From: DATBMY01 sp036554605
Lineage (GTDB): Bacteria > Acidobacteriota > Blastocatellia > UBA7656
Assembly: GCA_036554605.1 (NCBI GenBank)
Contig: DATBMY010000042.1
Span: 1 to 7,378 of the forward strand
Length of the DNA stretch: 7,378 bases
Direction: 5' to 3'
Of the stretch, positions 1 to 5,319 are shown piece by piece (the stretch's first letter is position 1; every line of letters starts with the position of its first letter). Below the pieces are notes generated by a model. That model did no database searches. It had not been told where the DNA came from and saw only the letters and a program-made list of their open reading frames with translations. Made by a program: the position numbers and the translations under genes.

Positions 1-887
1 TTCTTGGCGACTGCGGAAGCCTCTTCATCGGTTTCATTCTGGGCGCGCTCGCGCTGGCGGGGTCGTACAAAACACCTACGGTCGTCGCCGTCGCCATCCC
101 TGTCATATCCTTCGGCCTTCCGATCATGGAGACTCTGCTCTCCATAATCCGCCGTTTTATGAGCGGACAGCCGCTCTTTTCGGGCGACCGCGAGCATATA
201 CATCATAAGCTGCTTGAGCGGGGGCTGTCGCACAAGCAAGTGGTGGTGCTGCTTTATGGGGTATCGGCGGTCCTCGGAATACTGAGCCTGCTGCTGTTAT
301 ATCCCGGCAGCGCGACGCTTGGAGTAGTGCTCTTCGTGCTTGGAGCAGGGATATGGGTGGCCGTGCAGCAGCTCGGCTATCACGAGTTTTTCGAGATAAA
401 GCGGGTCGCTAACCGGACTATAGAACAGAAGCGAATAATAGTTAATAACCTCGCGATACGACGAGCGTCGTCCGAGCTTGAAAAGGCCGGAAGCCCCGCC
501 GAGGTCTGCCGCATACTGAAGAATGCATTCCAGGCGAACGATTTTGACGGGTTCGATCTCAACTTCCATCACCCCTATACGCATCTCTGCTGCGCGTGGT
601 CGAAGTCAAACAGGTATGAAGAACCGGACGCGTCGCCGGCCTGGAACCTATCACTCGAACTGCTCAGAGAGAACCAGCAGCAGATCGGCTCGTTCGTGCT
701 GCGACGCGCGCATAACGATAAACCGCTTATGGTCGATATCAATCTGGTTGTTTCGGAATTGCACTTCACGCTGACGGGGGCGATAAATCGCGCGCTTGCG
801 GCGCTCGAAGCCCCGCAAAAAGGGCTTGCCGTCGGCACGGAAGCAGGCGGCCTGATTCCAGACCTGAGCGTGAGCTTGCCGAAATGA
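1..887 (+). CDS. WecA/TagO-like polyprenyl-phosphate sugar-1-phosphate transferase with GAF-like C-terminal extension (5' partial)
   Basis: Only the 3' part is present: the reading frame is open from the window edge (first whole codon at base 3), giving 294 residues. The family is integral to the inner membrane and transfers a sugar 1-phosphate from a UDP-sugar to undecaprenyl phosphate, the first step of O-antigen, teichoic acid or capsule assembly. Seen directly: the family motif LGDCGS (residues 1-6), hydrophobic helices at about 7-24, 26-48, 79-100 and 104-124, and the cytoplasmic loop GDREHIHH (61-68) with the HIHH signature typical of WecA/TagO. After the last helix a soluble tail of about 165 residues begins (131-294). 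Its pattern (helix, 'SSELEKAGSPAEVCRIL', strands ending 'IGSFVLRR', then 'DINLVVSELHFTLTGAI') looks like a GAF domain; that reading is by eye. It lies just upstream of rmlC, consistent with one polysaccharide operon. The sugar specificity cannot be read from this fragment. Internal ATG codons such as 126 are not the start, because the motif lies upstream. Confidence 0.9.
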   Translation, partial: LGDCGSLFIGFILGALALAGSYKTPTVVAVAIPVISFGLPIMETLLSIIRRFMSGQPLFSGDREHIHHKLLERGLSHKQVVVLLYGVSAVLGILSLLLLYPGSATLGVVLFVLGAGIWVAVQQLGYHEFFEIKRVANRTIEQKRIIVNNLAIRRASSELEKAGSPAEVCRILKNAFQANDFDGFDLNFHHPYTHLCCAWSKSNRYEEPDASPAWNLSLELLRENQQQIGSFVLRRAHNDKPLMVDINLVVSELHFTLTGAINRALAALEAPQKGLAVGTEAGGLIPDLSVSLPK

Positions 888-926
888 GTTCCGGCCGGTA
901 ACAATGATCTCGTGCGAGCAACACAG

Positions 927-1481
927 ATGCGGCGGATAGAGACGGATATCAGTGGTATGTGCGTGCTGGAGCCGAAACTCTTCAGCGACGAGCGCGGCTT
1001 CTTTATGGAGACCTACAACGAGTCGGTATTTCGCAGCCTGGGAATCACCGGGAGTTTCGTTCAGGATAATCATTCCTGTTCGGTAAAAGGGACGCTCAGA
1101 GGATTGCACTACCAGTTGAAGCACGCGCAGGCGAAGCTGTGCCGCGTCGTTCGCGGGGAAGTGATGGATGTGGCCGTCGACATCCGACGCGGCTCGCCTA
1201 CGTTCGGCCGGCACTTTGCTCTAAGGCTTTCGTCTGAAAACAAGCTACAGCTCTATATACCGCCGGGGCTTGCGCATGGCTTTCTGGTGCTTTCCGACAG
1301 CGCCGAGTTTCTTTATAAGTGCAGCGATTTTTATCACCCGGAAGACGAGTACGGCATCGCGTGGAACGACCCTGAGATAGGTATCGAGTGGCCCATCAAT
1401 GAGCCGATACTTTCGGTCAAAGATCAACGAAATCTCTTTTTGTCGGCGGTGCCTATCGACCGGCTCCCCGAAATGAAATAG
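927..1481 (+). CDS. rmlC: dTDP-4-dehydrorhamnose 3,5-epimerase
   Basis: RmlC, cytosolic cupin epimerase and third step of dTDP-L-rhamnose synthesis: it converts dTDP-4-keto-6-deoxy-D-glucose to dTDP-4-keto-L-rhamnose. Counting from ATG 927 the protein has 184 residues, the usual length. Seen: ERGFFMETY near the start; LRGLHYQ with the catalytic His (residue 61); the cupin signature PPGLAHGF (112-119); FLYKCSDFY with the catalytic Tyr (130); YHPEDEYGIAWNDP (136-149); and LSVKDQ with the conserved Asp (166). The frame also allows GTG at 912 (five extra residues). I chose 927 because RmlC proteins normally begin within a few residues of the 'IET.I.G....EP' motif, which follows directly here. Neither start has a good Shine-Dalgarno, so translation may depend on coupling to the upstream transferase, whose stop is 39 bases away (24 bases before GTG 912). 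Confidence 0.95.
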   Translation: MRRIETDISGMCVLEPKLFSDERGFFMETYNESVFRSLGITGSFVQDNHSCSVKGTLRGLHYQLKHAQAKLCRVVRGEVMDVAVDIRRGSPTFGRHFALRLSSENKLQLYIPPGLAHGFLVLSDSAEFLYKCSDFYHPEDEYGIAWNDPEIGIEWPINEPILSVKDQRNLFLSAVPIDRLPEMK

Positions 1482-1508
1482 GTCGCTCGCTTCAAGACAG
1501 GTTATTTT

Positions 1509-2417
1509 ATGGGGCTTCATTTGATCATAGGAGCATCGGGGCAGGTCGGGCAGCATCTGCTTCAGCAGGTGCGCGAGCGTGGGCTCGAAGGTCTCGGCAC
1601 CTATAACGCGAGCCCGGAGGCCGGGCTCAGAAAGCTCGACGCGCGAGACCGCGATGAAGTCTTCGCGGTCGTTTCGACGACGCGCCCCGGTACGATTTAT
1701 CTGCCGGCATCCTTGACGCACGTCGATTACTGCGAGCTTCATCCGGAGGAGACCCGAGCGATTAACATCTCCGGCGTCAGACACGTAGTCGACGCCGCGC
1801 GCGAGACGGGAGCAAAGGTCGTCTATTTTTCTTCCGACTATGTATTCGACGGCCGCACTGGCGGGTACTCTGAAAGCTCCGAGCCAAACCCTATAAACGA
1901 ATACGGCCGGCAGAAACTCGAAGCCGAACATTATGTCGCCTCTTATGCGCAAAGCTACCTGATCGTGCGCACGGCCGGCGTATTCAGCTGGGAGCGGCAG
2001 GGAAAGAACTTCATAACGAGGCTGATTCAAACGCTGAGATCGGGCCGCGGCTGGAGCGTGCCCGCCGACCAGATAAATAACCCGACTTATGCCCCGAACC
2101 TTGCGCGCGCCGTTGTTGAACTTGCGCTCGAGGGCGGGGACGGATTATTCCATGTATGCGGCCCGGAGCCGGTCGACCGCTATAGCCTGGCGTGCGAAGC
2201 GGCCCGGCTGTTTGGGCTCGACCCCAGCTTGATAAAAGCTTGCGCGACCAGCGATCTCGGGCAGATTGCGCCGCGCCCGCTCAACGCCTCCATGAAAGTA
2301 GAGAAGGCGGCGAGCCGGTTGAAACTGCCGTTGATAAGTTATGGCGAAGGGCTCGCCGCGATGGCGGCCGAGCAGACCCCGGCCGCGCCGGAGCATAACC
2401 GCGCCGGCGCTCTTTGA
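1509..2417 (+). CDS. rmlD: dTDP-4-dehydrorhamnose reductase family protein (SDR superfamily)
   Basis: The last step of dTDP-L-rhamnose synthesis: NAD(P)H-dependent reduction of dTDP-4-keto-L-rhamnose in the cytosol. The protein has 302 residues, normal for RmlD. Seen: the Rossmann glycine motif GASGQVG (8-14), FSSDYVFDG (107-115) with Ser109 in the place of the catalytic Thr/Ser, and the active-site pair in YGRQK (Tyr132, Lys136). Substrate-domain motifs NNPTYAPNLARAV and HVCGPEPVDRYSLA follow. The segment LPASLTHVDYCE (65-76) differs from the more usual 'NAAAYTAVDKAE' of enterobacterial RmlD, so this is a divergent branch of the RmlD/MAT2B-like family. Function is assigned mainly from position between rmlC and rmlA. 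The start ATG has only a weak upstream ACAGGT. The gap to rmlC is 27 bases and to rmlA 11 bases, which fits an operon. The last about 15 residues are Ala/Pro-rich and likely disordered. Confidence 0.9.
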   Translation: MGLHLIIGASGQVGQHLLQQVRERGLEGLGTYNASPEAGLRKLDARDRDEVFAVVSTTRPGTIYLPASLTHVDYCELHPEETRAINISGVRHVVDAARETGAKVVYFSSDYVFDGRTGGYSESSEPNPINEYGRQKLEAEHYVASYAQSYLIVRTAGVFSWERQGKNFITRLIQTLRSGRGWSVPADQINNPTYAPNLARAVVELALEGGDGLFHVCGPEPVDRYSLACEAARLFGLDPSLIKACATSDLGQIAPRPLNASMKVEKAASRLKLPLISYGEGLAAMAAEQTPAAPEHNRAGAL

Positions 2418-2428
2418 TTCATTAAGCT

Positions 2429-3178
2429 ATGGACAAGATAAAAGGCATAGTGCTCGCGGGCGGACTGGGATCAAGGCTCGCCCCGCTTACAAGGATTACC
2501 AATAAGCACCTGCTCCCGGTCTATGACAAGCCGATGATCTATTATCCCATCGAGCTGCTTGTCGACGCCGGCATCACCGACATCATTGTGGTTACGGGCG
2601 GGTCGAGCGCGGGTGACTTTTTTCGACTCCTGCGCAACGGCGAGGCATTCGGCCTGCGCCGCCTTTACTATGCTTATCAGGAGGGCGAGGGTGGAATCGC
2701 CGCGGCGCTCTCGCTTGCCGAAGAGTTCGCCGGAGATGATCCCGTCTGTGTCGTGCTCGGCGATAACATACTAGAAAAAAGTATCGCGCCCTATGTTGAA
2801 AAATTCCGCGCCCGTCCAGGCGGCGCGAGAATACTCTTGAAAGAGGTCGCCGATCCCCAGCGGTTTGGCGTTCCCCTGATCGAAGGCGGCAATATAATCC
2901 GCATTGATGAAAAGCCGGCCAGACCCCGGAGCCCTTATGCCGTAACCGGCGTTTACATGTACGACCGCCGCGTCTTTGACGTGATTCGCACGCTCAGGCC
3001 GAGCCGGCGAAACGAGCTTGAAATCACCGACGTCAATAATACATACATCGGCTGGGGCGAGCTCTCCTGGGACGTGATCGACGGGTGGTGGACCGATGCG
3101 GGGACTTTCGAGAGCCTGCTGAAGGCATCGAATCTGGTCGCCGAGCTGCGCAACCAGCGGCAGGCCTCGGCCGGGTGA
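2429..3178 (+). CDS. rmlA: Glucose-1-phosphate thymidylyltransferase (short form)
   Basis: RmlA, first step of the pathway: glucose-1-phosphate plus dTTP gives dTDP-glucose and pyrophosphate, in the cytosol. Seen: the nucleotidyltransferase signature LAGGLGSRLAPLT (9-21), NKHLLPVYDKPMIYYPI (25-41), the metal-binding LGDNI (110-114), EKP (161-163), ELEITDVN (196-203) and WTDAGTFESLLKA (221-233). At 249 residues it lacks the C-terminal extension of the long, about 290-residue enterobacterial RmlA; that extension carries part of the allosteric site in the long form. Feedback control by dTDP-rhamnose may therefore differ here (inference). The start lies 11 bases after the rmlD stop with no visible Shine-Dalgarno, so translational coupling is likely. 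It is probably the last gene of the transferase-rmlC-rmlD-rmlA unit, since a gap with its own promoter follows. Confidence 0.95.
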   Translation: MDKIKGIVLAGGLGSRLAPLTRITNKHLLPVYDKPMIYYPIELLVDAGITDIIVVTGGSSAGDFFRLLRNGEAFGLRRLYYAYQEGEGGIAAALSLAEEFAGDDPVCVVLGDNILEKSIAPYVEKFRARPGGARILLKEVADPQRFGVPLIEGGNIIRIDEKPARPRSPYAVTGVYMYDRRVFDVIRTLRPSRRNELEITDVNNTYIGWGELSWDVIDGWWTDAGTFESLLKASNLVAELRNQRQASAG

Positions 3179-3185
3179 TCGCTTC

Positions 3186-3217
3186 AGCCTATTTAAAGCT
3201 GTTGACTTTTAAAGGCT
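3186..3217 (+). other. Imperfect dyad after rmlA, overlapping the next promoter's -35
   Basis: AGCCT (3186-3190) pairs with AGGCT (3213-3217). With one bulge (A3191) and one T/T mismatch the pairing continues inward to AAAG/CTTT (3195-3198 with 3206-3209), leaving a 7-base loop. The downstream bases TATTTCAT are only moderately T-rich, so this is a poor intrinsic terminator. Its right half covers most of the -35 hexamer at 3202-3207, so it could equally be an operator. Neither role is shown. Confidence 0.3.
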
Positions 3218-3230
3218 TATTTCATATTCT
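3202..3230 (+). promoter_or_regulatory. Sigma-70-type promoter for the envelope block
   Basis: TTGACT (3202-3207) and TATTCT (3225-3230) are separated by exactly 17 bases in a locally AT-rich stretch of an otherwise GC-rich window. Both hexamers match five of six consensus bases. Transcription would start near 3237, giving a leader of about 60 bases before the ATG at 3298. It is the strongest promoter match in the window and separates the FecR-like gene from the rml genes upstream. Confidence 0.6.
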
Positions 3231-3248
3231 GGACCCGCCTTTTAATAA

Positions 3249-3281
3249 CATGAGCGCAAGCTGAGCCCCCCACGCCTCATG
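3249..3281 (+). other. Leader hairpin upstream of the FecR-like gene
   Basis: CATGAG (3249-3254) is the exact complement of CTCATG (3276-3281). Two more pairs (3255-3256 with 3273-3274) form after a single-base bulge, closing a C-rich loop of 16 bases. It lies inside the predicted 5' leader, 7 bases before the GGAG at 3289-3292. It matches no riboswitch class I can recognise. Confidence 0.25.
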
Positions 3282-3288
3282 CCTTGAT

Positions 3289-3292
3289 GGAG
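3289..3292 (+). promoter_or_regulatory. Shine-Dalgarno for the FecR-like gene
   Basis: GGAG lies 5 bases before the ATG at 3298. This fixes the start, which is also followed immediately by a good signal peptide. Confidence 0.6.
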
Positions 3293-3297
3293 ATTTT

Positions 3298-3924
3298 ATG
3301 AAGATAGCCGAGAAGAACTTCAAAGCCATAATGAGCGTGGCGGTGGCCGTCGCGCTTACGAGCTTCTTCACGCTCAGGACACTGGCCGCGCCCGAAAAGA
3401 CCACCGCCCAGCCCGTTGCTGTTGTCGCTCAGGACTGTACGGGGACGCTCACTGTCGCGGAGGGCACGGTGACCATCAACGGCAACAGCGCCCAGACCGG
3501 CGCGACCGTCATGAGCAACAGCACGATATCTACGAGTTCCGGCGGCCGCGCGGTCATTGACCTCGGCCAGCTTGGCCGCGTCGAGCTTGAGGGCGGCACG
3601 ACCGCGACCATACTCTGTGTCGGCAACACTATAGTGGCAAGGCCCGGGTGCGACGTCGAAGTGGAAGTGTCGCAGGGCCAGGTCACCGGCGATAACAAGA
3701 CTGTAACCGCCGGAGAGGAAGAAGATTTTGACACGGGCACCGAGCTTACCGCTCCGGCCGGCTCGGTCTTCAGCCTCGACTGCGAAGACGATGCGGCCGG
3801 CGCGTTTTGGATCGGACCCGGAGTCTGGGGCGTGATCGCTTTGATTGGAGTCGGCGCCGGTATTATCACCGGCATAGCCATCGGCGACGAAGATGGCGAG
3901 GAAGTAAGCGACCCGACGCCTTGA
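3298..3924 (+). CDS. Secreted FecR-like protein with C-terminal membrane helix
   Basis: I cannot assign a named family. The 208-residue protein has a signal peptide (residues 1 to about 31: basic MKIAEKNFK, hydrophobic core, cleavage near TLAA). A beta-rich domain follows at about 45-165. Its segment GTVTINGNSAQTGATVMSNSTISTSSGGRAVIDLGQLGRVELEGGTT-like (about 56-102) follows the pattern of the FecR periplasmic domain: a short V.ING repeat, an 'i.T..ggrA.i.l' strand and a 'g.v.l..gt' strand. Four Cys (47, 107, 118, 162) all lie outside the signal peptide, enough for two disulfides. A Gly-rich hydrophobic helix (about 170-196) with GxxxG-like spacing is followed by a short acidic tail. The likely topology is a periplasmic domain held by a C-terminal inner-membrane helix (inference). 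Unlike true FecR regulators it has no N-terminal cytoplasmic segment and no sigma-factor neighbour, so iron signalling is not claimed. It has its own promoter. Confidence 0.8.
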   Translation: MKIAEKNFKAIMSVAVAVALTSFFTLRTLAAPEKTTAQPVAVVAQDCTGTLTVAEGTVTINGNSAQTGATVMSNSTISTSSGGRAVIDLGQLGRVELEGGTTATILCVGNTIVARPGCDVEVEVSQGQVTGDNKTVTAGEEEDFDTGTELTAPAGSVFSLDCEDDAAGAFWIGPGVWGVIALIGVGAGIITGIAIGDEDGEEVSDPTP

Positions 3925-3970
3925 TGGCCGCCCCGGTCGATTAATCAGCGCTCTTCGGCCCGTTTCTTTT

Positions 3971-3975
3971 AGGAG
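3971..3975 (+). promoter_or_regulatory. Shine-Dalgarno selecting GTG 3982
   Basis: AGGAG lies 6 bases before GTG at 3982. It supports a non-ATG start for the small zinc-ribbon gene, which has no ATG further upstream in frame and would lose its first CxxC with any later start. Confidence 0.65.
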
Positions 3976-3981
3976 TAAGTA

Positions 3982-4233
3982 GTGAGCGGCCGGTACTGTC
4001 CCGCCTGTGATACCCATCTGCATCGGTCCCACACCCATGGGCTTAACGAGAAATTTGTAAAGATGTTCACCCGCTACAGGGCCTACCGCTGCATGGAGTG
4101 CGGATGGCGCGGGTGGCTGCACCGAGACCCGAATCCTAAAAGCCGCGTCAATATCGGCGCGGTCTTGAGCTTTATAATAACTACTCTGTTGACAATAGCG
4201 CTTGCGTTCTTCTTTATAAGCAAGATCGCGTGA
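3982..4233 (+). CDS. Small zinc-ribbon membrane protein
   Basis: An 83-residue protein from a GTG start. Two CxxC knuckles, Cys6/Cys9 (YCPACD) and Cys37/Cys40 (YRCMECGWRGW), are spaced as in a zinc ribbon and should bind one Zn ion. Between them lies a His-rich, basic segment (HLHRSHTHG, 12-20). After the ribbon comes a short basic linker (HRDPNPKSR) and one hydrophobic helix (about 58-79), ending in KIA. The positive-inside rule puts the basic ribbon in the cytoplasm with the helix in the inner membrane. No enzymatic motif is visible. The good Shine-Dalgarno, intact knuckles and same-strand position argue for a real gene despite its size. It sits 57 bases after the FecR-like gene and probably shares its transcript. 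The function is unknown; a membrane-linked adaptor or DNA/protein-binding role is possible, without evidence for either. Confidence 0.8.
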   Translation: MSGRYCPACDTHLHRSHTHGLNEKFVKMFTRYRAYRCMECGWRGWLHRDPNPKSRVNIGAVLSFIITTLLTIALAFFFISKIA

Positions 4234-4236
4234 ATC

Positions 4237-4265
4237 TTGATAGCGCGCGGTCTTTCTGACACAAT
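4237..4265 (+). promoter_or_regulatory. Possible promoter before the VirB9-like gene
   Basis: TTGATA (4237-4242), five of six to the -35 consensus, lies 17 bases from CACAAT (4260-4265), four of six to the -10. TG at 4257-4258 is in the extended -10 position. Transcription would begin near 4272, giving a short leader of about 35 bases. It is weaker than the promoter at 3202-3230, and read-through from upstream is equally possible. Confidence 0.35.
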
Positions 4266-4293
4266 ATCTTAGCTGAACCGCGTCAGGGTCTTT

Positions 4294-4298
4294 AGGAG
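4294..4298 (+). promoter_or_regulatory. Shine-Dalgarno selecting GTG 4306
   Basis: AGGAG lies 7 bases before GTG at 4306. The GTG opens directly into a signal peptide, so it is preferred over any later ATG. Confidence 0.65.
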
Positions 4299-4305
4299 AT
4301 TTCTT

Positions 4306-5319
4306 GTGAGACGATTTGTGCAGGCTGTAATAATAGTCCTGATCGCCGCGACCGCCCGGGCTCAATCCCCCATCAGCACGCTCACGCTCGGGTCCGACGA
4401 GATCGGGCTCGTCAAGACGGCTCAGGGTATAACCACTCGAATATCCTTCCCCGAAAAGGTAATTGAAAGTATCTGCGGCGACTTGTATGATCCAACTTCG
4501 GGCAAGGGGACTTTCGTCATTCAAAACAGCGGTAATGACGTATTCCTCAAGCCGATTGCTTCGCGCGGGACGAGCAACCTGTTCGTAAAGATCGGGAGCG
4601 AGACCAGAAGCCGTATTTATAATTTCGATCTCACGGTCGTCGCTACCCCGAAAGAGGCCAACCGCGTGGTTAACGTCGTCGTCTCCGATTTGAAGCCCGC
4701 TGACCTAAAGCCCGCCGATGCGGCCAAATCAAACGGCACGCCGGAGGACGGGGCGAACACGGTCAATGTTGAGCGCATAAAGAACGAGGCCGAGGCGGCG
4801 GCCAGAATTCGCGGCGACGAGATCATACGCAACGCGCGACAGCAGGCCGACCGCATGACGGGGGAGGCCGAAGCGAAGTTGCTGGAGGCCGATAGGCAAA
4901 TACAGGAGCGGGCTGACCGCGAAACTCACCGGCGCTTCGTTCAGGCGTTGATGCTCGGGCTCAAAGAGGTCAAGCTCAATAACTCGAAGGCGGTGACGAA
5001 AAAGAGAATCTCGATGTCGCTCGACCCGCGGCTTCTTGTCTTTAACGAGAAGGGATATATTCGCTATACGATCCAAAACACCGGCGAAGAGGAGTTTCGA
5101 TACTCTGCTATCATCGTCGAGCAGGGAACCGAGGAAGAGGCCAAGCCGCTCGTGGTGGAAGTGATACAGTCCAAGCCCGAGAACCTGCTCGCGAGAGGCG
5201 AATCTCTTACTGGCATCATCGCCTTTGACGCTACGAAGCTGGACCCGAAAAGCAGGCTGACGCTTTATCTGCGCAGCGAAGACAACGCGGAGATTGCCCG
5301 CGTTAATATTCAGCGATGA
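4306..5319 (+). CDS. VirB9/CagX-like periplasmic protein with coiled coil and C-terminal beta domain
   Basis: 337 residues in three parts after a signal peptide (1 to about 19, cleavage ARA|Q). Residues about 24-112 resemble the N-terminal domain of VirB9/TrbG/CagX: 'TRISFPEKVIESICGD' (44-59), then 'GNDVFLKP' (76-83), 'TSNLFVKIG' (89-97) and 'YNFDLTVV' (105-112). These match in order the family pattern of an 'itFpe.v..v..GD' strand, 'g..l.lKP', 'TNL.V.t' and 'Y.F.L'. A linker with an exact DLKPA duplication (128-137) leads to a charged, Ala/Glu/Arg-rich coiled coil (about 153-207). Residues about 228-337 form a second beta-rich, Ig-like region that I cannot name. In type IV secretion VirB9 is part of the periplasmic/outer-membrane core; here no VirB7 or VirB10 is visible. 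The gene overlaps the lytic transglycosylase by ATGA, so the two products are probably made together. Similarity is by pattern recognition; the family call is moderately sure, the function is not known. Confidence 0.75.
   Translation: MRRFVQAVIIVLIAATARAQSPISTLTLGSDEIGLVKTAQGITTRISFPEKVIESICGDLYDPTSGKGTFVIQNSGNDVFLKPIASRGTSNLFVKIGSETRSRIYNFDLTVVATPKEANRVVNVVVSDLKPADLKPADAAKSNGTPEDGANTVNVERIKNEAEAAARIRGDEIIRNARQQADRMTGEAEAKLLEADRQIQERADRETHRRFVQALMLGLKEVKLNNSKAVTKKRISMSLDPRLLVFNEKGYIRYTIQNTGEEEFRYSAIIVEQGTEEEAKPLVVEVIQSKPENLLARGESLTGIIAFDATKLDPKSRLTLYLRSEDNAEIARVNIQR
4687..4716 (+). repeat. In-frame 15-bp tandem duplication in the VirB9-like gene
   Basis: Two consecutive 15-base units encode DLKPA-DLKPA, differing at several synonymous positions (ttg/cta, gct/gcc, gat/gac). 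The protein repeat is exact while the DNA has drifted, so the duplication is old or maintained. It lies in the linker before the coiled coil. Confidence 0.75.

Noticed and set aside
912..926. GTG 912 as the rmlC start
   Set aside because: It adds five residues beyond the usual RmlC N-terminus and has no Shine-Dalgarno; kept only as an alternative.
651..2030. Antisense open frames opposite rmlC and rmlD (651-1214 and 1245-2030)
   Set aside because: Both lie opposite strongly conserved enzymes and their translations show no domain pattern.
3238..3297. Riboswitch (c-di-GMP or fluoride type) in the leader of the FecR-like gene
   Set aside because: Some short matches such as GCGCAAGC were tempting, but the conserved cores of these classes are not present and the leader is only about 60 bases.
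3926..3960. GGCCG...CGGCC hairpin followed by a T-rich stretch as a terminator after the FecR-like gene
   Set aside because: Only a 5-bp stem with a 25-base loop, and the T-rich bases run into the next gene's Shine-Dalgarno; too weak to call.
3277..4524. Long open frame of 415 codons on the - strand across the FecR-like and zinc-ribbon genes
   Set aside because: Its translation is Arg/Ala/Gly-rich with no recognisable motif and is antisense to genes with signal peptides, CxxC pairs and good Shine-Dalgarno sites. It is a shadow of GC-rich codon bias.
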